64,000 nt of DNA from Fuchsiella alkaliacetigena (GCF_023227765.1 NZ_JALKBZ010000001.1:1-64000); one strand, 5' to 3'; shown: positions 37,068 through 46,950, numbered from the stretch's first letter. The notes: generated from the letters alone by a model not told the origin. Made by a program: numbers and translations.

Positions 37068-37454
37068 TCAATTATTGATATTAATACCTACCATTCCTCC
37101 CAGCAGTCCTGTCACAATACCGATTAACAGCATAATAAAAGCGCCTAAAGTAACAGCAGTACCTAAAAGTAAAAGAGCAAGCAAGAAAATAACTAACATA
37201 TGAACTAAACCTACTAGAGCTCCGTTCAGCCAACCTTTTTGACTTACATTAGCCCCCGTAAAAAAACTACCAATTAAAATCACTAGATAATTAAATAAGC
37301 TTAAAGCCTGCTCAACTAAATAATCGTCAAAATCAATAATGGAAACTATAACTCCAATTAAAATACTACCGATTAACAGCAAAAGCAGACTAATCAATGT
37401 TCCGCGGCCAATATTTTTAATTTCTAAAGAAGTCTTCTGTTCAGAAGTATTCAT
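37068..37454 (-). CDS. YrzE/TIGR04086-type membrane protein
   Basis: 128 residues with four membrane segments (about 15-37, 46-66, 72-98, 104-125) and short loops. The SFFTGANVSQKGWLNGALVGL segment between segments 2 and 3 is typical of the TIGR04086 (YrzE) family found in Firmicutes. Function unknown. AGGAGG precedes the ATG. It is probably co-transcribed with the gene at 36606. Confidence 0.72.
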   Translation of the reverse strand: MNTSEQKTSLEIKNIGRGTLISLLLLLIGSILIGVIVSIIDFDDYLVEQALSLFNYLVILIGSFFTGANVSQKGWLNGALVGLVHMLVIFLLALLLLGTAVTLGAFIMLLIGIVTGLLGGMVGININN

Positions 37455-37523
37455 AGTGAACCTCCTATTAAAAACCTTATTATAAGTTATTCATAGGAGG
37501 TAAATTTATGTTAACAAATCTTA

Positions 37524-38294
37524 TCAAAATAGTTCTAAATTCTCCTCTTTTAGCTTATCAATCACAGAAAAATCCGTTAAATTAAGATGAATAGGGGTAA
37601 TAGATATATAGTCATCATTTACAGCAGCTACATCGCTTTCATCATCATTCTCTTCCTCAACAATATCCCCAGCTAACCAATAATAAGTCTCTCCGCGAGG
37701 ATCAACTCGTTTATCAAAAAGATTAGTATAGCTTCTATTTCCTAGCTTAGTAACCTTAACCCCCTTTAACTCCTCTTTGGTTAAAGGAGGTATATTTATA
37801 TTTAGTATTGTTTTTTCTCTTAATTGACTCTGTTTAAAGCTATCCATTAGCTCACTAACAAATCGAGCAGCATATTTAAAGTTCCAGTCTTTGTAGCTAA
37901 CCAGAGAAACGGCAACTGCAGGAATCCCCATCAATAATCCTTCAATGGCAGCCGAAACTGTTCCCGAATATAGCACATCACAGCCTAAATTGGGCCCGCG
38001 GTTAATACCTGAAATCACCAAATCTGGTTCTTCATCTAAAATTGCCTCCACCCCCAACTTAACACAATCAGCCGGGGTGCCATCAACAGCTAAAAACTTA
38101 GACTCGATATCTCGATAGTTCATCTCTTTAACTCGTAAAGGACGATATAAGGTAATAGCATGCCCAGTAGCACTCTGCTCTTTATCCGGAGCTACTGCTA
38201 CTACTTGATTTTCCTCTTTAGCTTCCAAAGCCTTAATCAACTCCTGAATCCCTGCCGAATCAACTCCATCATCATTAGTAACTAAAATCTTCAT
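37524..38294 (-). CDS. surE: 5'/3'-nucleotidase SurE
   Basis: 256 residues from the ATG at 38294 (AGGAGG 9 nt upstream); a TTG two codons earlier is too close to that site. Metal site in ILVTNDDGVDSAGI (4-17), then SATGHAITLYRPLRV (about 41-55), VDGTPADCVKLG and ISGINRGPNLGCDVLYSGTV (about 94-113). It dephosphorylates nucleoside monophosphates. Single gene just upstream of the tRNA pair on the opposite strand. Confidence 0.95.
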   Translation of the reverse strand: MKILVTNDDGVDSAGIQELIKALEAKEENQVVAVAPDKEQSATGHAITLYRPLRVKEMNYRDIESKFLAVDGTPADCVKLGVEAILDEEPDLVISGINRGPNLGCDVLYSGTVSAAIEGLLMGIPAVAVSLVSYKDWNFKYAARFVSELMDSFKQSQLREKTILNINIPPLTKEELKGVKVTKLGNRSYTNLFDKRVDPRGETYYWLAGDIVEEENDDESDVAAVNDDYISITPIHLNLTDFSVIDKLKEENLELF

Positions 38295-38439
38295 CTCCAA
38301 TCTCCTCCTTAAGCTCTATTCTCTTATTATATCAAATTTAAAATATATCTAAATCAAAGTTTTACTGTCTTAAAGAAAGTATAACCTAGCTTAAAGTAGT
38401 TAATCTAAGCAAAGCTCTGTTAAAGGTAGTCACTGAAGA

Positions 38440-38468
38440 TTGACGATTAAGCATAAATAAGTTATACT
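38440..38468 (+). promoter_or_regulatory. tRNA promoter
   Basis: TTGACG-17 bp-TATACT, 16 nt before tRNA-Pro: a near-consensus vegetative promoter. Confidence 0.8.
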
Positions 38469-38483
38469 ATTAAATGTCGCTTA

Positions 38484-38560
38484 CGGAGCGTGGCGCAGTC
38501 TGGTAGCGCACCTGGTTTGGGACCAGGGGGTCGAAGGTTCAAATCCTTTCGCTCCGACCA
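38484..38560 (+). tRNA. tRNA-Pro (TGG)
   Basis: Acceptor CGGAGCG pairs with CGCTCCG; anticodon stem CCTGG / CCAGG with loop TTTGGGA, anticodon TGG (38518-38520). TTC-containing T arm present, and CCA is encoded. Confidence 0.97.
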
Positions 38561-38565
38561 TTTAA

Positions 38566-38642
38566 GGACCCATAGCTCAGCTGGTCAGAGCAATCGGCTC
38601 ATAACCGATTAGTCTCAGGTTCGAATCCTGATGGGTCCACCA
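38566..38642 (+). tRNA. tRNA with CAT anticodon (Met or Ile2)
   Basis: Acceptor GGACCCA / TGGGTCC, anticodon loop CTCATAA, CCA encoded. It is not an initiator, because the first base pair is G-C. The GGACC acceptor and GGCTCATAACC anticodon arm resemble both elongator Met and the lysidine-modified Ile2 of Firmicutes, so the amino acid cannot be fixed by eye. Confidence 0.9.
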
Positions 38643-38678
38643 TTTAAATTTAAATATAATTTATTTTATTAAGTTATT

Positions 38679-38707
38679 AAGCCTAATTTTATAGATTAGG
38701 CTTTTTT
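38679..38707 (+). terminator. Terminator of the tRNA pair
   Basis: Stem AAGCCTAA / TTAGGCTT followed by T's on the plus strand. Its end overlaps the stop of the convergent CPBP gene. Confidence 0.85.
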
Positions 38708-39446
38708 AAATTAATAATTTATTTCGCCAAATAAAATAAACAATAATAATCATAATTGAATTCCAAGTAGCATGAGCAATAATAGCTATATACATTGACT
38801 TACCAAATTCGTACAAAATTATCAAACTTAATCCTCCCAAAAAAGTAGCTAAAAAAGTCCATAAATTAAAATGAGCTATAGCAAAAATAAAAGCTGCTAG
38901 TAAAGCTCCCTTTTTAAACCCCAACTTTTTTTTACAGTATTGATAAAGAATCCCTCGAAAAAAAATTTCTTCAACAATAGGAGCCACTACTACTATTAAA
39001 AAAGCATAAAAAACAAAAATAGTTGAATCTTCACTACTGAGCAACTGTTCAATTATAGGCTGTGAAGGTATCTCTAACCCCCACCAGCTTTCAACTATCC
39101 TTTGTAAAAATACATTCCCTGCTAAGACTAATAAACAAACAAAAGTTCCCCCAAAAACTCCCCAAAGCATTGCTTTTTTAAAACTAATTGCTCGAAAACC
39201 CAAAACTTGTAAAGACAAATCGTACTTAGCTAAAACAAGTAGGCTAGTAACTAATATAGCTATAAACTGCAATAAATTAATTATAATTGGCTTATAAGGA
39301 GCTAAACTTGGAAATAAATTAAGTTGTTCAATCAAAAAAGTCAATATTGAACCCAATAGCAAAGTAACTCCTATAGTTCCTAAAATTATAAAAAGCAGGT
39401 CTCTCCCCTGCCAACAAACATAATTTCTTCCTGGGCTGTTTAGCAT
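38706..39446 (-). CDS. CPBP-family intramembrane metalloprotease
   Basis: 246 residues with about seven membrane segments. The glutamates of the CAAX-protease/bacteriocin-processing (CPBP) family are in VAPIVEEIFFRGILYQ (about 153-168), with the histidines in IFAIAHFN (about 187-194) and AHATWNS (about 224-230). It is probably a zinc intramembrane protease related to Rce1; the substrate is unknown. In Gram-positives such genes sometimes accompany bacteriocins, but none is seen here. Confidence 0.87.
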   Translation of the reverse strand: MLNSPGRNYVCWQGRDLLFIILGTIGVTLLLGSILTFLIEQLNLFPSLAPYKPIIINLLQFIAILVTSLLVLAKYDLSLQVLGFRAISFKKAMLWGVFGGTFVCLLVLAGNVFLQRIVESWWGLEIPSQPIIEQLLSSEDSTIFVFYAFLIVVVAPIVEEIFFRGILYQYCKKKLGFKKGALLAAFIFAIAHFNLWTFLATFLGGLSLIILYEFGKSMYIAIIAHATWNSIMIIIVYFIWRNKLLI

Positions 39447-39478
39447 CAGTTAAAAAACCTCCTTACCTGAAAACAAAA

Positions 39479-39528
39479 AGAGTATACCTACACTTAAGTT
39501 CAAAAAAACTTAAGCTTAAATATACTCT
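39479..39528 (-). terminator. Terminator of rodZ
   Basis: Outer stem AGAGTATA / TATACTCT with inner stem CTTAAGTT / AACTTAAG. On the minus strand it runs into TTTTTG. Confidence 0.75.
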
Positions 39529-39549
39529 ATTAATAATATTAAAAATAAA

Positions 39550-40674
39550 TTACTCTGTCTCAACTATGAACTCCTTTTGTACAACTTCCCCTTGTTCGCC
39601 AAAGGGCCCTAATACCTCATCCTCCATAATAACTTTAAGCCCAGCTGCATTAGAAGACAGCACCTCAACCGTTTCCTCTACGGCCCACGATCTTCTTTCT
39701 CCAGCAGCTAATATATCCGCTAGAACCTGTTCTCCATCAATCATAACTCTAATCCAAGCTCTATCAATAATTTCAAGTACAAAGTCAGCTTCATCATTAA
39801 GCTCATAAATTTCAGTAGTCTCATCTTCTGCATTAACTATTTGGCTAATCTCATTTTCATCAGGTTCAATTTCCTCTTCAACCTCAAGTTCTTCCACCGC
39901 TGAATTTTCTTCAACTTCTTCCTCAATTTCAGACTCTAACTCCTCTTCATCTTCCTCAACTAATTCCTCTTCATCTTCCAGTTCTTGCTCCTCAACTTCT
40001 TCAGACTCTTCCTCTTCCTGTTCTTGAACTTCCTCCGTTTCATCAGTTGATAAATCATTTTCTTCTTCCTGGATAGAATCTTCATCAACTATTGCAATAT
40101 CTTCTTCCTCAGTTGCTTCTTCCTCAGTTGCTTCTTCCTCAAGTTCAATTTCTGCTTCAAGCTCTTCTGTTTCTAAGTCTTCATCTTCATCATCTAAAAG
40201 CTGTTCTTGTGATTGCTGTTGATTAGCTAAACGAAAGCTTTCAGTTAAGTTCAAAAAAATATCACTTTTCAAAAGAACTGCTCCTAGTGAAATAATTAAA
40301 GCTATCACCAAAACTGTAACTATAATCTTCACTTTAGAGTTCTTAAACCAATTAAGTAGATCTTCTAAAAAAGGATTCAGCTCCTTCTTAGACTCCTTAT
40401 CAGCTGTTGATTCTGCACTCTCTTCTTCCTCTGCTACTTTTAAATCCTTTAATTCCTTATATTCAGCCTTAATCTGTTCTGCATCCAAACCAAGATACTT
40501 AGCATACTGAGTTAAAAATCCTTTTAAAAAAACCTCCCCGGGAATAACCTCAAAATCTCCCGCCTCAATAGCTTCCAGATATTTTCTTCTGATCTTAGTA
40601 GCCTGTTCTACTGCTTCAAGCTCTATTCCTTTTTCTAGGCGAGCTTCTTTTAATTGTTTTCCTATCTGTTCCAT
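39550..40674 (-). CDS. rodZ: RodZ-like cytoskeletal membrane protein, very acidic linker
   Basis: 374 residues. An N-terminal XRE-type helix-turn-helix of the RodZ kind (IGKQLKEARLEKGIELEAVE, 4-23), one membrane segment (about 116-135), an extracytoplasmic linker of about 125 residues (151-275) that is dominated by Glu and Asp, and a C-terminal RodZ beta domain (DUF4115, about 298-372). RodZ binds MreB and keeps rod shape. The linker contains 5-residue tandem repeats (EEATE) and far more acid than usual, fitting life in salt. Start ATG with GGGGAG; terminator downstream. Confidence 0.88.
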   Translation of the reverse strand: MEQIGKQLKEARLEKGIELEAVEQATKIRRKYLEAIEAGDFEVIPGEVFLKGFLTQYAKYLGLDAEQIKAEYKELKDLKVAEEEESAESTADKESKKELNPFLEDLLNWFKNSKVKIIVTVLVIALIISLGAVLLKSDIFLNLTESFRLANQQQSQEQLLDDEDEDLETEELEAEIELEEEATEEEATEEEDIAIVDEDSIQEEENDLSTDETEEVQEQEEEESEEVEEQELEDEEELVEEDEEELESEIEEEVEENSAVEELEVEEEIEPDENEISQIVNAEDETTEIYELNDEADFVLEIIDRAWIRVMIDGEQVLADILAAGERRSWAVEETVEVLSSNAAGLKVIMEDEVLGPFGEQGEVVQKEFIVETE

Positions 40675-40780
40675 TAATTTTCTCCCCTCTTTAACATTTT
40701 CTCCTTTAATAACTTAATTTTATAGTAGTAGTTAAGCAAAATAATACTTTATTCTCATCGAAATGATAATCTTGTCTTTA

Positions 40781-41560
40781 TTATACAAGATTTTGAACTA
40801 AAATCAAAGCTCCTAAGATCCAAACATAATAAGCAAAGTAGTTAAGTTTATTGCTTTTTAAAATTTTCAATAAAAAATTAATTGCTAAGTAACCTACCAA
40901 AGCTGAAGTAGCAGTCCCTACTAATAAAGGAACTAAGTTTACCTCTCCAATTCCCATAACAAATAACTCCGTAGCTTCCAAAAAAGTTGCTCCCAATACT
41001 GCCGGAATAAAGATCAAAAAAGAGAATCTAGCTGCTGAATCCCTACTTAAACCTAAAAAAATACCAGCCACAATAGTAGCTCCTGAACGAGAAATACCAG
41101 GAGTGATAGCCATAGCCTGAGCAACACCTATTAAGATAGCCTGCAAATAACTTAAGCTGGAAACTTTCATTCCTAAATCAGTACTAATATTTTCAACTAA
41201 CCACAGCAAAAGTCCAGTTATTAACAAAGCCACAGCTACAGCTAATACCGAAGCAAATAGAGCTTCAAAGCTATCTTTCAAAAAAAATCCTATCAATGCA
41301 GTAGGGATAGTAGCGGTTATGATCAGTATTCTTTCTTTATTATAAGTACTATTTAAGCTAATAAGTTTATTTATGTCCTGCCAATAAACAATAGTTACTG
41401 CTAACAGAGTCCCAAAGTGGAAAAAAACATCATATAACAACTGTGCTTCTTTAAAACCCAAGATTCTTTGAAAGATTACCAAATGACCGGAGCTACTAAT
41501 AGGCAAAAATTCAGTTATTCCTTGCACAGCCCCGAGAATAATACTTTCAATCAGAGACAC
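40781..41560 (-). CDS. uppP: Undecaprenyl-diphosphatase
   Basis: 259 residues with about eight membrane segments. Both BacA/UppP signatures are present: GAVQGITEFLPISSSGHLVI (11-30) and ITPGISRSGATIVAG (about 151-165). It removes a phosphate from undecaprenyl diphosphate to recycle the cell-wall lipid carrier and gives bacitracin tolerance. The start is GTG with a weak site. Single gene. Confidence 0.95.
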   Translation of the reverse strand: MSLIESIILGAVQGITEFLPISSSGHLVIFQRILGFKEAQLLYDVFFHFGTLLAVTIVYWQDINKLISLNSTYNKERILIITATIPTALIGFFLKDSFEALFASVLAVAVALLITGLLLWLVENISTDLGMKVSSLSYLQAILIGVAQAMAITPGISRSGATIVAGIFLGLSRDSAARFSFLIFIPAVLGATFLEATELFVMGIGEVNLVPLLVGTATSALVGYLAINFLLKILKSNKLNYFAYYVWILGALILVQNLV

Positions 41561-41670
41561 TCATTACTCACATCCTCAATTCAGTTACTTTATTATATAC
41601 TTACTTCTACATAATAGGCTATATTCCTTTTCCAATTTAATAAATCAAAATCCAGTTATAGAAAATACAA

Positions 41671-42225
41671 CTACTTATGTTCAATAATCTCATTTACTAT
41701 ACTTAAGTAATCTACTAAAGCACTATTTTTAGCTTCTACTTTATATTTTTCTTTAGCAATTACTTGATAGGGAATACTTTTGCGACCACCTTTTTTGCTA
41801 TTCACCATATACTCAGCTAATACTGAAAAAGGTAAGTAATATGTTTCACTATTATTAGCCGTAGCCAATTTACTAAACCTGATTAATAAAAAGGCTATAG
41901 CTCCACACATATGTTGATCTTTTAAATACTGATATTGATGTTCTTTAATATTCTTAAGATCAAATCTACTTTCTACATTAGTTTCTTTAGCATCAAAAAC
42001 AACTGTACGACCTTGATAGGTACCTATATAATCTACCGTAGACTTCTGTTCATAAAAAGCCTTATTTATTTTACCAGTTCTCGGATTTAAATCCAACACT
42101 TTAACTGGAATTGGAATCTTTTGAATTTTAGCTATTCTTCTAGAATTATAATACTGATGAGTAACTTCTAGTTCAGTTTCTAACTGTCGACCCCTATTAG
42201 CATAGGAATTATTAAAGCGACTCAT
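41671..42225 (-). CDS. recU: Holliday junction resolvase RecU
   Basis: 184 residues. Nuclease core KSTVDYIGTYQGRTVVFDAK (about 61-80) supplies the Asp and Glu/Lys metal ligands, followed by ETNVESRFDLKNIKEHQYQ and a conserved FLLIRFS strand. It cuts four-way junctions in recombination, working with RuvAB in Firmicutes. Usually paired with a penicillin-binding protein gene, which is not adjacent here. GAGGTGG upstream of the ATG. Confidence 0.93.
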   Translation of the reverse strand: MSRFNNSYANRGRQLETELEVTHQYYNSRRIAKIQKIPIPVKVLDLNPRTGKINKAFYEQKSTVDYIGTYQGRTVVFDAKETNVESRFDLKNIKEHQYQYLKDQHMCGAIAFLLIRFSKLATANNSETYYLPFSVLAEYMVNSKKGGRKSIPYQVIAKEKYKVEAKNSALVDYLSIVNEIIEHK

Positions 42226-42399
42226 TCTACCACCTCTTATCTAATTATTAAACAACTTATATAAAAATCATTTAATTTTTTACTTAAAACAGTGTTAAAA
42301 ATTAATATTTATGTAAATATTTAAAATGAAAACTGTTTATAATTCTGTATATTAAGAATTTCTATTATCCACAATACTAATAAAGGAGTGAAAAAGATA

Positions 42400-42621
42400 A
42401 TGGAAAGCCTAGATAGAATAGCACTTATTTTATTAATTATAGGCGGACTCAACTGGGGACTAATCGGTTTCTTTCAGTATGACCTAGTAGCTGCCTTATT
42501 TGGTGGGCAAACTGCTCTCTTAAGCAGAATAATTTACTCTTTAGTTGGTATAGCAGGGCTATACTCTATAATGCTCTTATTTAGAGAACGAAATGTAGGT
42601 ATAGAAGAAAAGCAGGAATAG
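42400..42621 (+). CDS. DUF378 small membrane protein, copy 1
   Basis: 73 residues from the ATG at 42400; a GTG at 42388 overlaps the AAAGGAG site. Two membrane segments and the DUF378 motif GGLNWGLIGFFQYDLVAALFG, ending in SRIIYSLVGIAGLYSI. Function unknown. A paralogue follows after a long hairpin. Confidence 0.85.
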   Translation: MESLDRIALILLIIGGLNWGLIGFFQYDLVAALFGGQTALLSRIIYSLVGIAGLYSIMLLFRERNVGIEEKQE

Positions 42622-42629
42622 ATATCTAT

Positions 42630-42681
42630 AATCTAAAAGAGAAGTAACTACCAATTGGTAGTTTTACTTCTCTTTTAGATT
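42630..42681 (+). terminator. Long hairpin between the DUF378 genes
   Basis: A stem of about 23 bp with a 2-nt bulge. The arms begin AATCTAAAAGAGAAG and end CTTCTCTTTTAGATT, with loop AATT. It lies directly after the first DUF378 stop and may terminate or stabilise the transcript. Confidence 0.7.
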
Positions 42682-42721
42682 AATCTACCAGCAAAAATAA
42701 CTATTAAAGGAGTATTACACA

Positions 42722-42952
42722 ATGAATAAACTAAACAAGTTAGCACTAATCCCCTTAATTATTATAGGTTTAAACTGGGGGCTAATTGGCTTATTTGATT
42801 ATGACCTATTAACTATAATATTCGGCAGTCGTTTATTTGGTGGGCCCACCGCATTTTTAAGTAGAATAGTATATTCCTTAGTTGGATTATCCAGTTTATA
42901 CCTTTTACTATCATTTTTCACGAAAGTAAATATGACCCTAAATGAAGACTAA
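42722..42952 (+). CDS. DUF378 small membrane protein, copy 2
   Basis: 76 residues, two membrane segments, with the same GLNWGLIGLFDYDLLTIIFG and SRIVYSLVGLSSLYL motifs as the gene before it. It is diverged enough to be an old tandem duplicate. AAAGGAG precedes the ATG. It is convergent with ftsK. Confidence 0.85.
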   Translation: MNKLNKLALIPLIIIGLNWGLIGLFDYDLLTIIFGSRLFGGPTAFLSRIVYSLVGLSSLYLLLSFFTKVNMTLNED

Positions 42953-42974
42953 AAATAAATTCAAAATAGTTTAA

Positions 42975-45164
42975 TTAATCTTCTTGTTCTTCATCTTGCT
43001 CTTTATTGCCTAATATTTCTGCTAAGTCTTCTTCATCAATTAAGACTTTTCTGGCTTTACTACCTCTATGTTCTCCCACTATTCCTTCTTCTTCCATAGT
43101 ATCAATTAATCTAGCTGCTCTGGTATAGCCTATTCTAAACTTCCTCTGTAGCAAAGAAATAGAAGCCCTTTCCTCAACAACTAAACGAACCGCATCTTCA
43201 TACAGCTCGTCCTTATCTTCAGTATCTATTTCGATACTTTTATTTTCTATCTCAGCAACCTCTTCTTCATATTCCGGCTCATCCTGCTCCCTTACATACT
43301 CCACTAGCTCATTTACTTCCTTTTCGGAAATAAAGGCTCCCTGAACCCTAATCATTTTTTGAGAACCTACTGGAGAAAATAACATATCTCCTTTTCCTAA
43401 AAGCTTCTCTGCTCCACCTGTATCCAGTATAGTTCGCGAATCCACCTGCGAAGAAACAGCAAAGGAAATCCGACTAGGTATATTAGCCTTAATTACTCCG
43501 GTAATTACATCCACCGAAGGTCTTTGAGTAGCAATAATCAAATGAATTCCAGCTGCTCTAGCCATCTGAGCCAGCCGACAGATAGCATCTTCTACCTCAT
43601 CGGCCGAAACCATCATTAAGTCAGATAGCTCGTCTATAATAACTACAATATAAGGCATCTTTTCCTCATTCTCTTCCTCTGCTAAGTGACGATTATAACT
43701 TTCTATTCCCTTAGTTCCAGTAGCTGCAAAGAGCTCATAACGATCTTCCATCTCCTCCACTAACCACTGTAAAGCTACTGCCGCCTTTTTAGCATCAGTA
43801 ACTACCGGAGCAATTAAATGAGGAACCTGTTGATAAGTCGTTAACTCTACCATCTTAGGGTCGATTAACATCAGCTTAACTTCATCCGGCTTACCCTTAT
43901 AAAGCAAGCTGCTGATGATACTATTAATACATACACTCTTACCTGAACCAGTAGCTCCAGCCACCAATAAATGAGGCATCTCCACCAAATCAGCCACCAC
44001 CGGCTCCCCAGCTATATCCTTTCCTAAAGCTACACTAACTTTAGATTCAGCCCGCTGAAAAGCAGACGATTCCAAAATTTCCCGCAAATGAACATTTACC
44101 TGCTCACCATTTGGAACTTCAATACCTATAGCCGATTTACCAGGAATAGGAGCCTCTATTCTCACCTCAGAAGCAGCTAAAGAAAGAGCAATATCATCAG
44201 CCAGATTAGAAATTTTACTGACCTTTACCCCCGGAGCCGGTTCTACTTCATATCTAGTAATAGTAGGTCCGTAACTAACCTTCACTACCTTCGCTTCTAC
44301 TCCAAATTCAGCTAAAGTATCCTCTAGCAGTTCAGGTTGACCTTGATTAACCTCTGCACTATCAACGCTTTGTCCTGACTCCAATAAAGACAAAGGAGGC
44401 AAGGTGTAGCCTGTCTTGTCCTCTTCCCGTTCTACAGGCAAAGAATCATCTTTATCTTTCTCTTCAGTCACATCAATTGCTAACTGCACAGCCTCATCCT
44501 CAATTATATCTTGTCCGGGTTTAACAACTTCTAAATCCTGCTCAAATTCAGTCTCCTCACTTTCATCAAAGTCTGCCTCACTTTCTTCCTCAGTCTCAAC
44601 CTCTCTACCTAACTTTTTCTTTACTTTAATAAGTAAACTGTTAAAGTTAGATTTCCATTCTTCTATTCGCTCCTTAATCTGCTCAGTAATAGAGGTTAAA
44701 AATAGATCGGTTAATAATAAAAATCCTATTAGACCTACTGCACTTAAAATAATATAACTCCCTATCTCACCTACTACCATATCCAATACATGAAGTAAAA
44801 AGCCACCGATTACTCCTCCACCTTCTCCTTCTAAAACTAATTGAAAGTCAGGACTAACTCCTACTTTAACTGAATGTAATGCTACCAAAAATACTAAAAA
44901 TAGAATTACAAAGCCTACTACTCTAGTAGTAACTTTTAAACCTTTCAACCTAATAACTCTTACTCCTGCAAACACTAAAACAAAAGGCAGCACATAAGCG
45001 CCTTGACCCATTGTCACTCTAGAACCTCTAATCAAAAAGTCTCCTACTAATCCTGTCCCTTCAAAATAAAGACTAGCTCCCAATAAAAAAGCAAAGGCTA
45101 TTAAAAATATACCTAATATTTCAGTAATTCGCTCCTCATATATCTTTATCAAAGCTGACTTCAA
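42975..45164 (-). CDS. ftsK: DNA translocase FtsK/SpoIIIE
   Basis: About 729 residues from the TTG at 45164, spaced 8 nt from AAGGAGG; a GTG at 45173 overlaps that site. Four to five N-terminal membrane segments (about 15-160), an acidic linker (about 190-265), then the alpha/beta motor: Walker [12 protein letters not shown] (about 402-412), LIDPKMVEL, Walker [12 protein letters not shown] (about 508-518), [14 protein letters not shown], and a gamma winged helix that reads KOPS/SRS (about 650-715). It moves chromosomal DNA through the closing septum. It keeps the Bacillus neighbourhood (ylzJ/tepA/dap genes) with one transporter inserted. Confidence 0.95.
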   Translation of the reverse strand: MKSALIKIYEERITEILGIFLIAFAFLLGASLYFEGTGLVGDFLIRGSRVTMGQGAYVLPFVLVFAGVRVIRLKGLKVTTRVVGFVILFLVFLVALHSVKVGVSPDFQLVLEGEGGGVIGGFLLHVLDMVVGEIGSYIILSAVGLIGFLLLTDLFLTSITEQIKERIEEWKSNFNSLLIKVKKKLGREVETEEESEADFDESEETEFEQDLEVVKPGQDIIEDEAVQLAIDVTEEKDKDDSLPVEREEDKTGYTLPPLSLLESGQSVDSAEVNQGQPELLEDTLAEFGVEAKVVKVSYGPTITRYEVEPAPGVKVSKISNLADDIALSLAASEVRIEAPIPGKSAIGIEVPNGEQVNVHLREILESSAFQRAESKVSVALGKDIAGEPVVADLVEMPHLLVAGATGSGKSVCINSIISSLLYKGKPDEVKLMLIDPKMVELTTYQQVPHLIAPVVTDAKKAAVALQWLVEEMEDRYELFAATGTKGIESYNRHLAEEENEEKMPYIVVIIDELSDLMMVSADEVEDAICRLAQMARAAGIHLIIATQRPSVDVITGVIKANIPSRISFAVSSQVDSRTILDTGGAEKLLGKGDMLFSPVGSQKMIRVQGAFISEKEVNELVEYVREQDEPEYEEEVAEIENKSIEIDTEDKDELYEDAVRLVVEERASISLLQRKFRIGYTRAARLIDTMEEEGIVGEHRGSKARKVLIDEEDLAEILGNKEQDEEQED

Positions 45165-45221
45165 TTTTACCACCTCCTTGATTATATTCGATGTTAAAAT
45201 TTTAAACTCCTGCGAAAAAAA

Positions 45222-45250
45222 AGAAATACACCCGCCAAAGATGTATTTCT
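45222..45250 (-). terminator. Terminator of the Na/Pi transporter
   Basis: Stem AGAAATACA / TGTATTTCT. On the minus strand it is followed by TTTTTTTC. Confidence 0.88.
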
Positions 45251-45270
45251 ACATTAAAGATAACTAACAA

Positions 45271-46950
45271 CTATTGGTTGCAGAAACATTCCAGAATCTG
45301 ATGAGCAATATTAGTAGCTTGATCGCCTAGATTTTCTACATTATGGATCACATCAAGGAATACAACTCCTGACACCGAATAACATTGGCCATCTTTAAGG
45401 CGTTGCATATGCTCATCCTTATACTCTTTCTCCAAAGAATCTAATTTTCCTTCCAATTCTAAAATCTGCATTGATTTCTCTCTATCGAAATCTTCCAAAG
45501 CTTCTATAGAATAGTCTAAAACTTCCTCTCCTCTATCAAACATATTCCTCAACTCTTCTTGGGCATGTTCAGTAAAAGGCAGTTCATTTTCAAGTTTATA
45601 TTCTGCTAACTCTACAATATTCTCCGCGTGATCCCCCATGCTTTCCACAGCATCAACTATATTTAAAAAGCTATTTACTCTGTTTATATCGTCTTCAGAA
45701 AGAGATTGATTGGATATTTCCGCTAAAAAAGCTACTACGCTATACTCTAAATCATCAATTATATCTTCCAATTTCTTTACTTCAGCAATTGTATCTTTAT
45801 CCCCCTTTAAAAAGGCATCTCCAGCTTTAGCTACCGATTTTCTAGACAACTTAGCCATTCTTACTAGCTCTTTATGAGTCTGATCCAGAGCAACTCCAGG
45901 AGTCTGTAACATCCTTTTATCTATATACTTAATCCCTCTTTGAACCCCAATTTCCTTTTCGGGAACTAAATTAGTTACAATCTTAACCATAACCCCTACA
46001 AAAGGCAACCATAAAAGAGTATTTAAAACATTAAAAGCTGAATGAGTATTAGCTAACATTCTTCCTGGACTAATACTATGACCAAAGTAATTAGAAATTC
46101 TAACTAAGGTCACCTCCATTATAGCTGGTAAATTAGGAACAGTATATATCACAGTTACAAACGCTAAGGAACCAATTACATTAAAAATTAAATGAGCCAA
46201 TGCTGAACGTTTAGCAGCTGTATTAGTGCCGATACTGGATAATAAAGCAGTGACAGTTGTACCGATATTCTCACCTAGAATAATAGGAACTGCCATTTGA
46301 TAGCTCAGCGCTCCAACAGAAACTAAACCGATTAAAATTCCCATACTAGCAGTACTACTCTGCAAAACTATAGTTACTACAGCCCCTATTAAAACACCTA
46401 AAAAAGGCTTAGCTCCAAAGCTTTCCATTAAGTCTATAAAGACCTGCGAATCGCGCAAAGGACGCATAGTATCCTCCATAATACTCATTCCTAAGAATAA
46501 AATTCCAAAACCTAATAAAACTTGGCCTACATATTTAATCTTTCTTTCTGAACTAAATAAATACGTAAAGGCACCTATAGCAACAGCATAAAGAGCATAA
46601 TCACTAAGCCGAAAAGCAATTAATTGAGCCGTAATCGTAGTTCCAATATTAGCTCCCATAATTACCCCAATAGACTGCTTTAAGGTCATTAAGCCGGCAT
46701 TTACAAAACCAACTACCATTACTGTAGCAGCACTACTACTTTGAATAATTGAAGTTATCCCCGCTCCTACTAATACTCCAGCTACTCTATTGGGAGTTAA
46801 CATCTGCAAAAGTCCCCTTAGCTTGTTACCGGCTGTCTTTTGCAAGCCATCTCCCATCTGCTTCATTCCGTAAACAAATAAACCCAGACCACCAATAAAA
46901 TTAAAGATAATATCTACTGGCAAAATTCCCAACTCCCCTTTAAACATCAC
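45271..46950 (-). CDS. Na+/phosphate cotransporter with PhoU domain
   Basis: About 559 residues. NptA/YjbB-type transporter: GGLGLFVYGMKQMGDGLQ, the paired repeats SIIQSSSAATVMVVGF and IVLQSSTASMGILIG, and GANIGTTITAQ with GENIGTTVTALL. A PhoU-like helical domain follows (about 345-555). It couples sodium influx to phosphate transport. Start uncertain: GTG 46950 or ATG 46947 have a poorly spaced site, and a TTG at 46923 lies 9 nt after AAAGGGGAG and begins closer to the family N-terminus. It sits between ylzJ and ftsK, a position normally empty in Bacillus. Confidence 0.9.
   Translation of the reverse strand: MMFKGELGILPVDIIFNFIGGLGLFVYGMKQMGDGLQKTAGNKLRGLLQMLTPNRVAGVLVGAGITSIIQSSSAATVMVVGFVNAGLMTLKQSIGVIMGANIGTTITAQLIAFRLSDYALYAVAIGAFTYLFSSERKIKYVGQVLLGFGILFLGMSIMEDTMRPLRDSQVFIDLMESFGAKPFLGVLIGAVVTIVLQSSTASMGILIGLVSVGALSYQMAVPIILGENIGTTVTALLSSIGTNTAAKRSALAHLIFNVIGSLAFVTVIYTVPNLPAIMEVTLVRISNYFGHSISPGRMLANTHSAFNVLNTLLWLPFVGVMVKIVTNLVPEKEIGVQRGIKYIDKRMLQTPGVALDQTHKELVRMAKLSRKSVAKAGDAFLKGDKDTIAEVKKLEDIIDDLEYSVVAFLAEISNQSLSEDDINRVNSFLNIVDAVESMGDHAENIVELAEYKLENELPFTEHAQEELRNMFDRGEEVLDYSIEALEDFDREKSMQILELEGKLDSLEKEYKDEHMQRLKDGQCYSVSGVVFLDVIHNVENLGDQATNIAHQILECFCNQ

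Noticed and set aside
40095-40145. Short tandem repeat resembling a CRISPR or minisatellite
   Set aside because: It is the 15-nt coding repeat for EEATE inside rodZ; there are no spacers.
44416-44757. 113-codon plus-strand frame rich in serine
   Set aside because: Antisense shadow of the acidic linker of ftsK.
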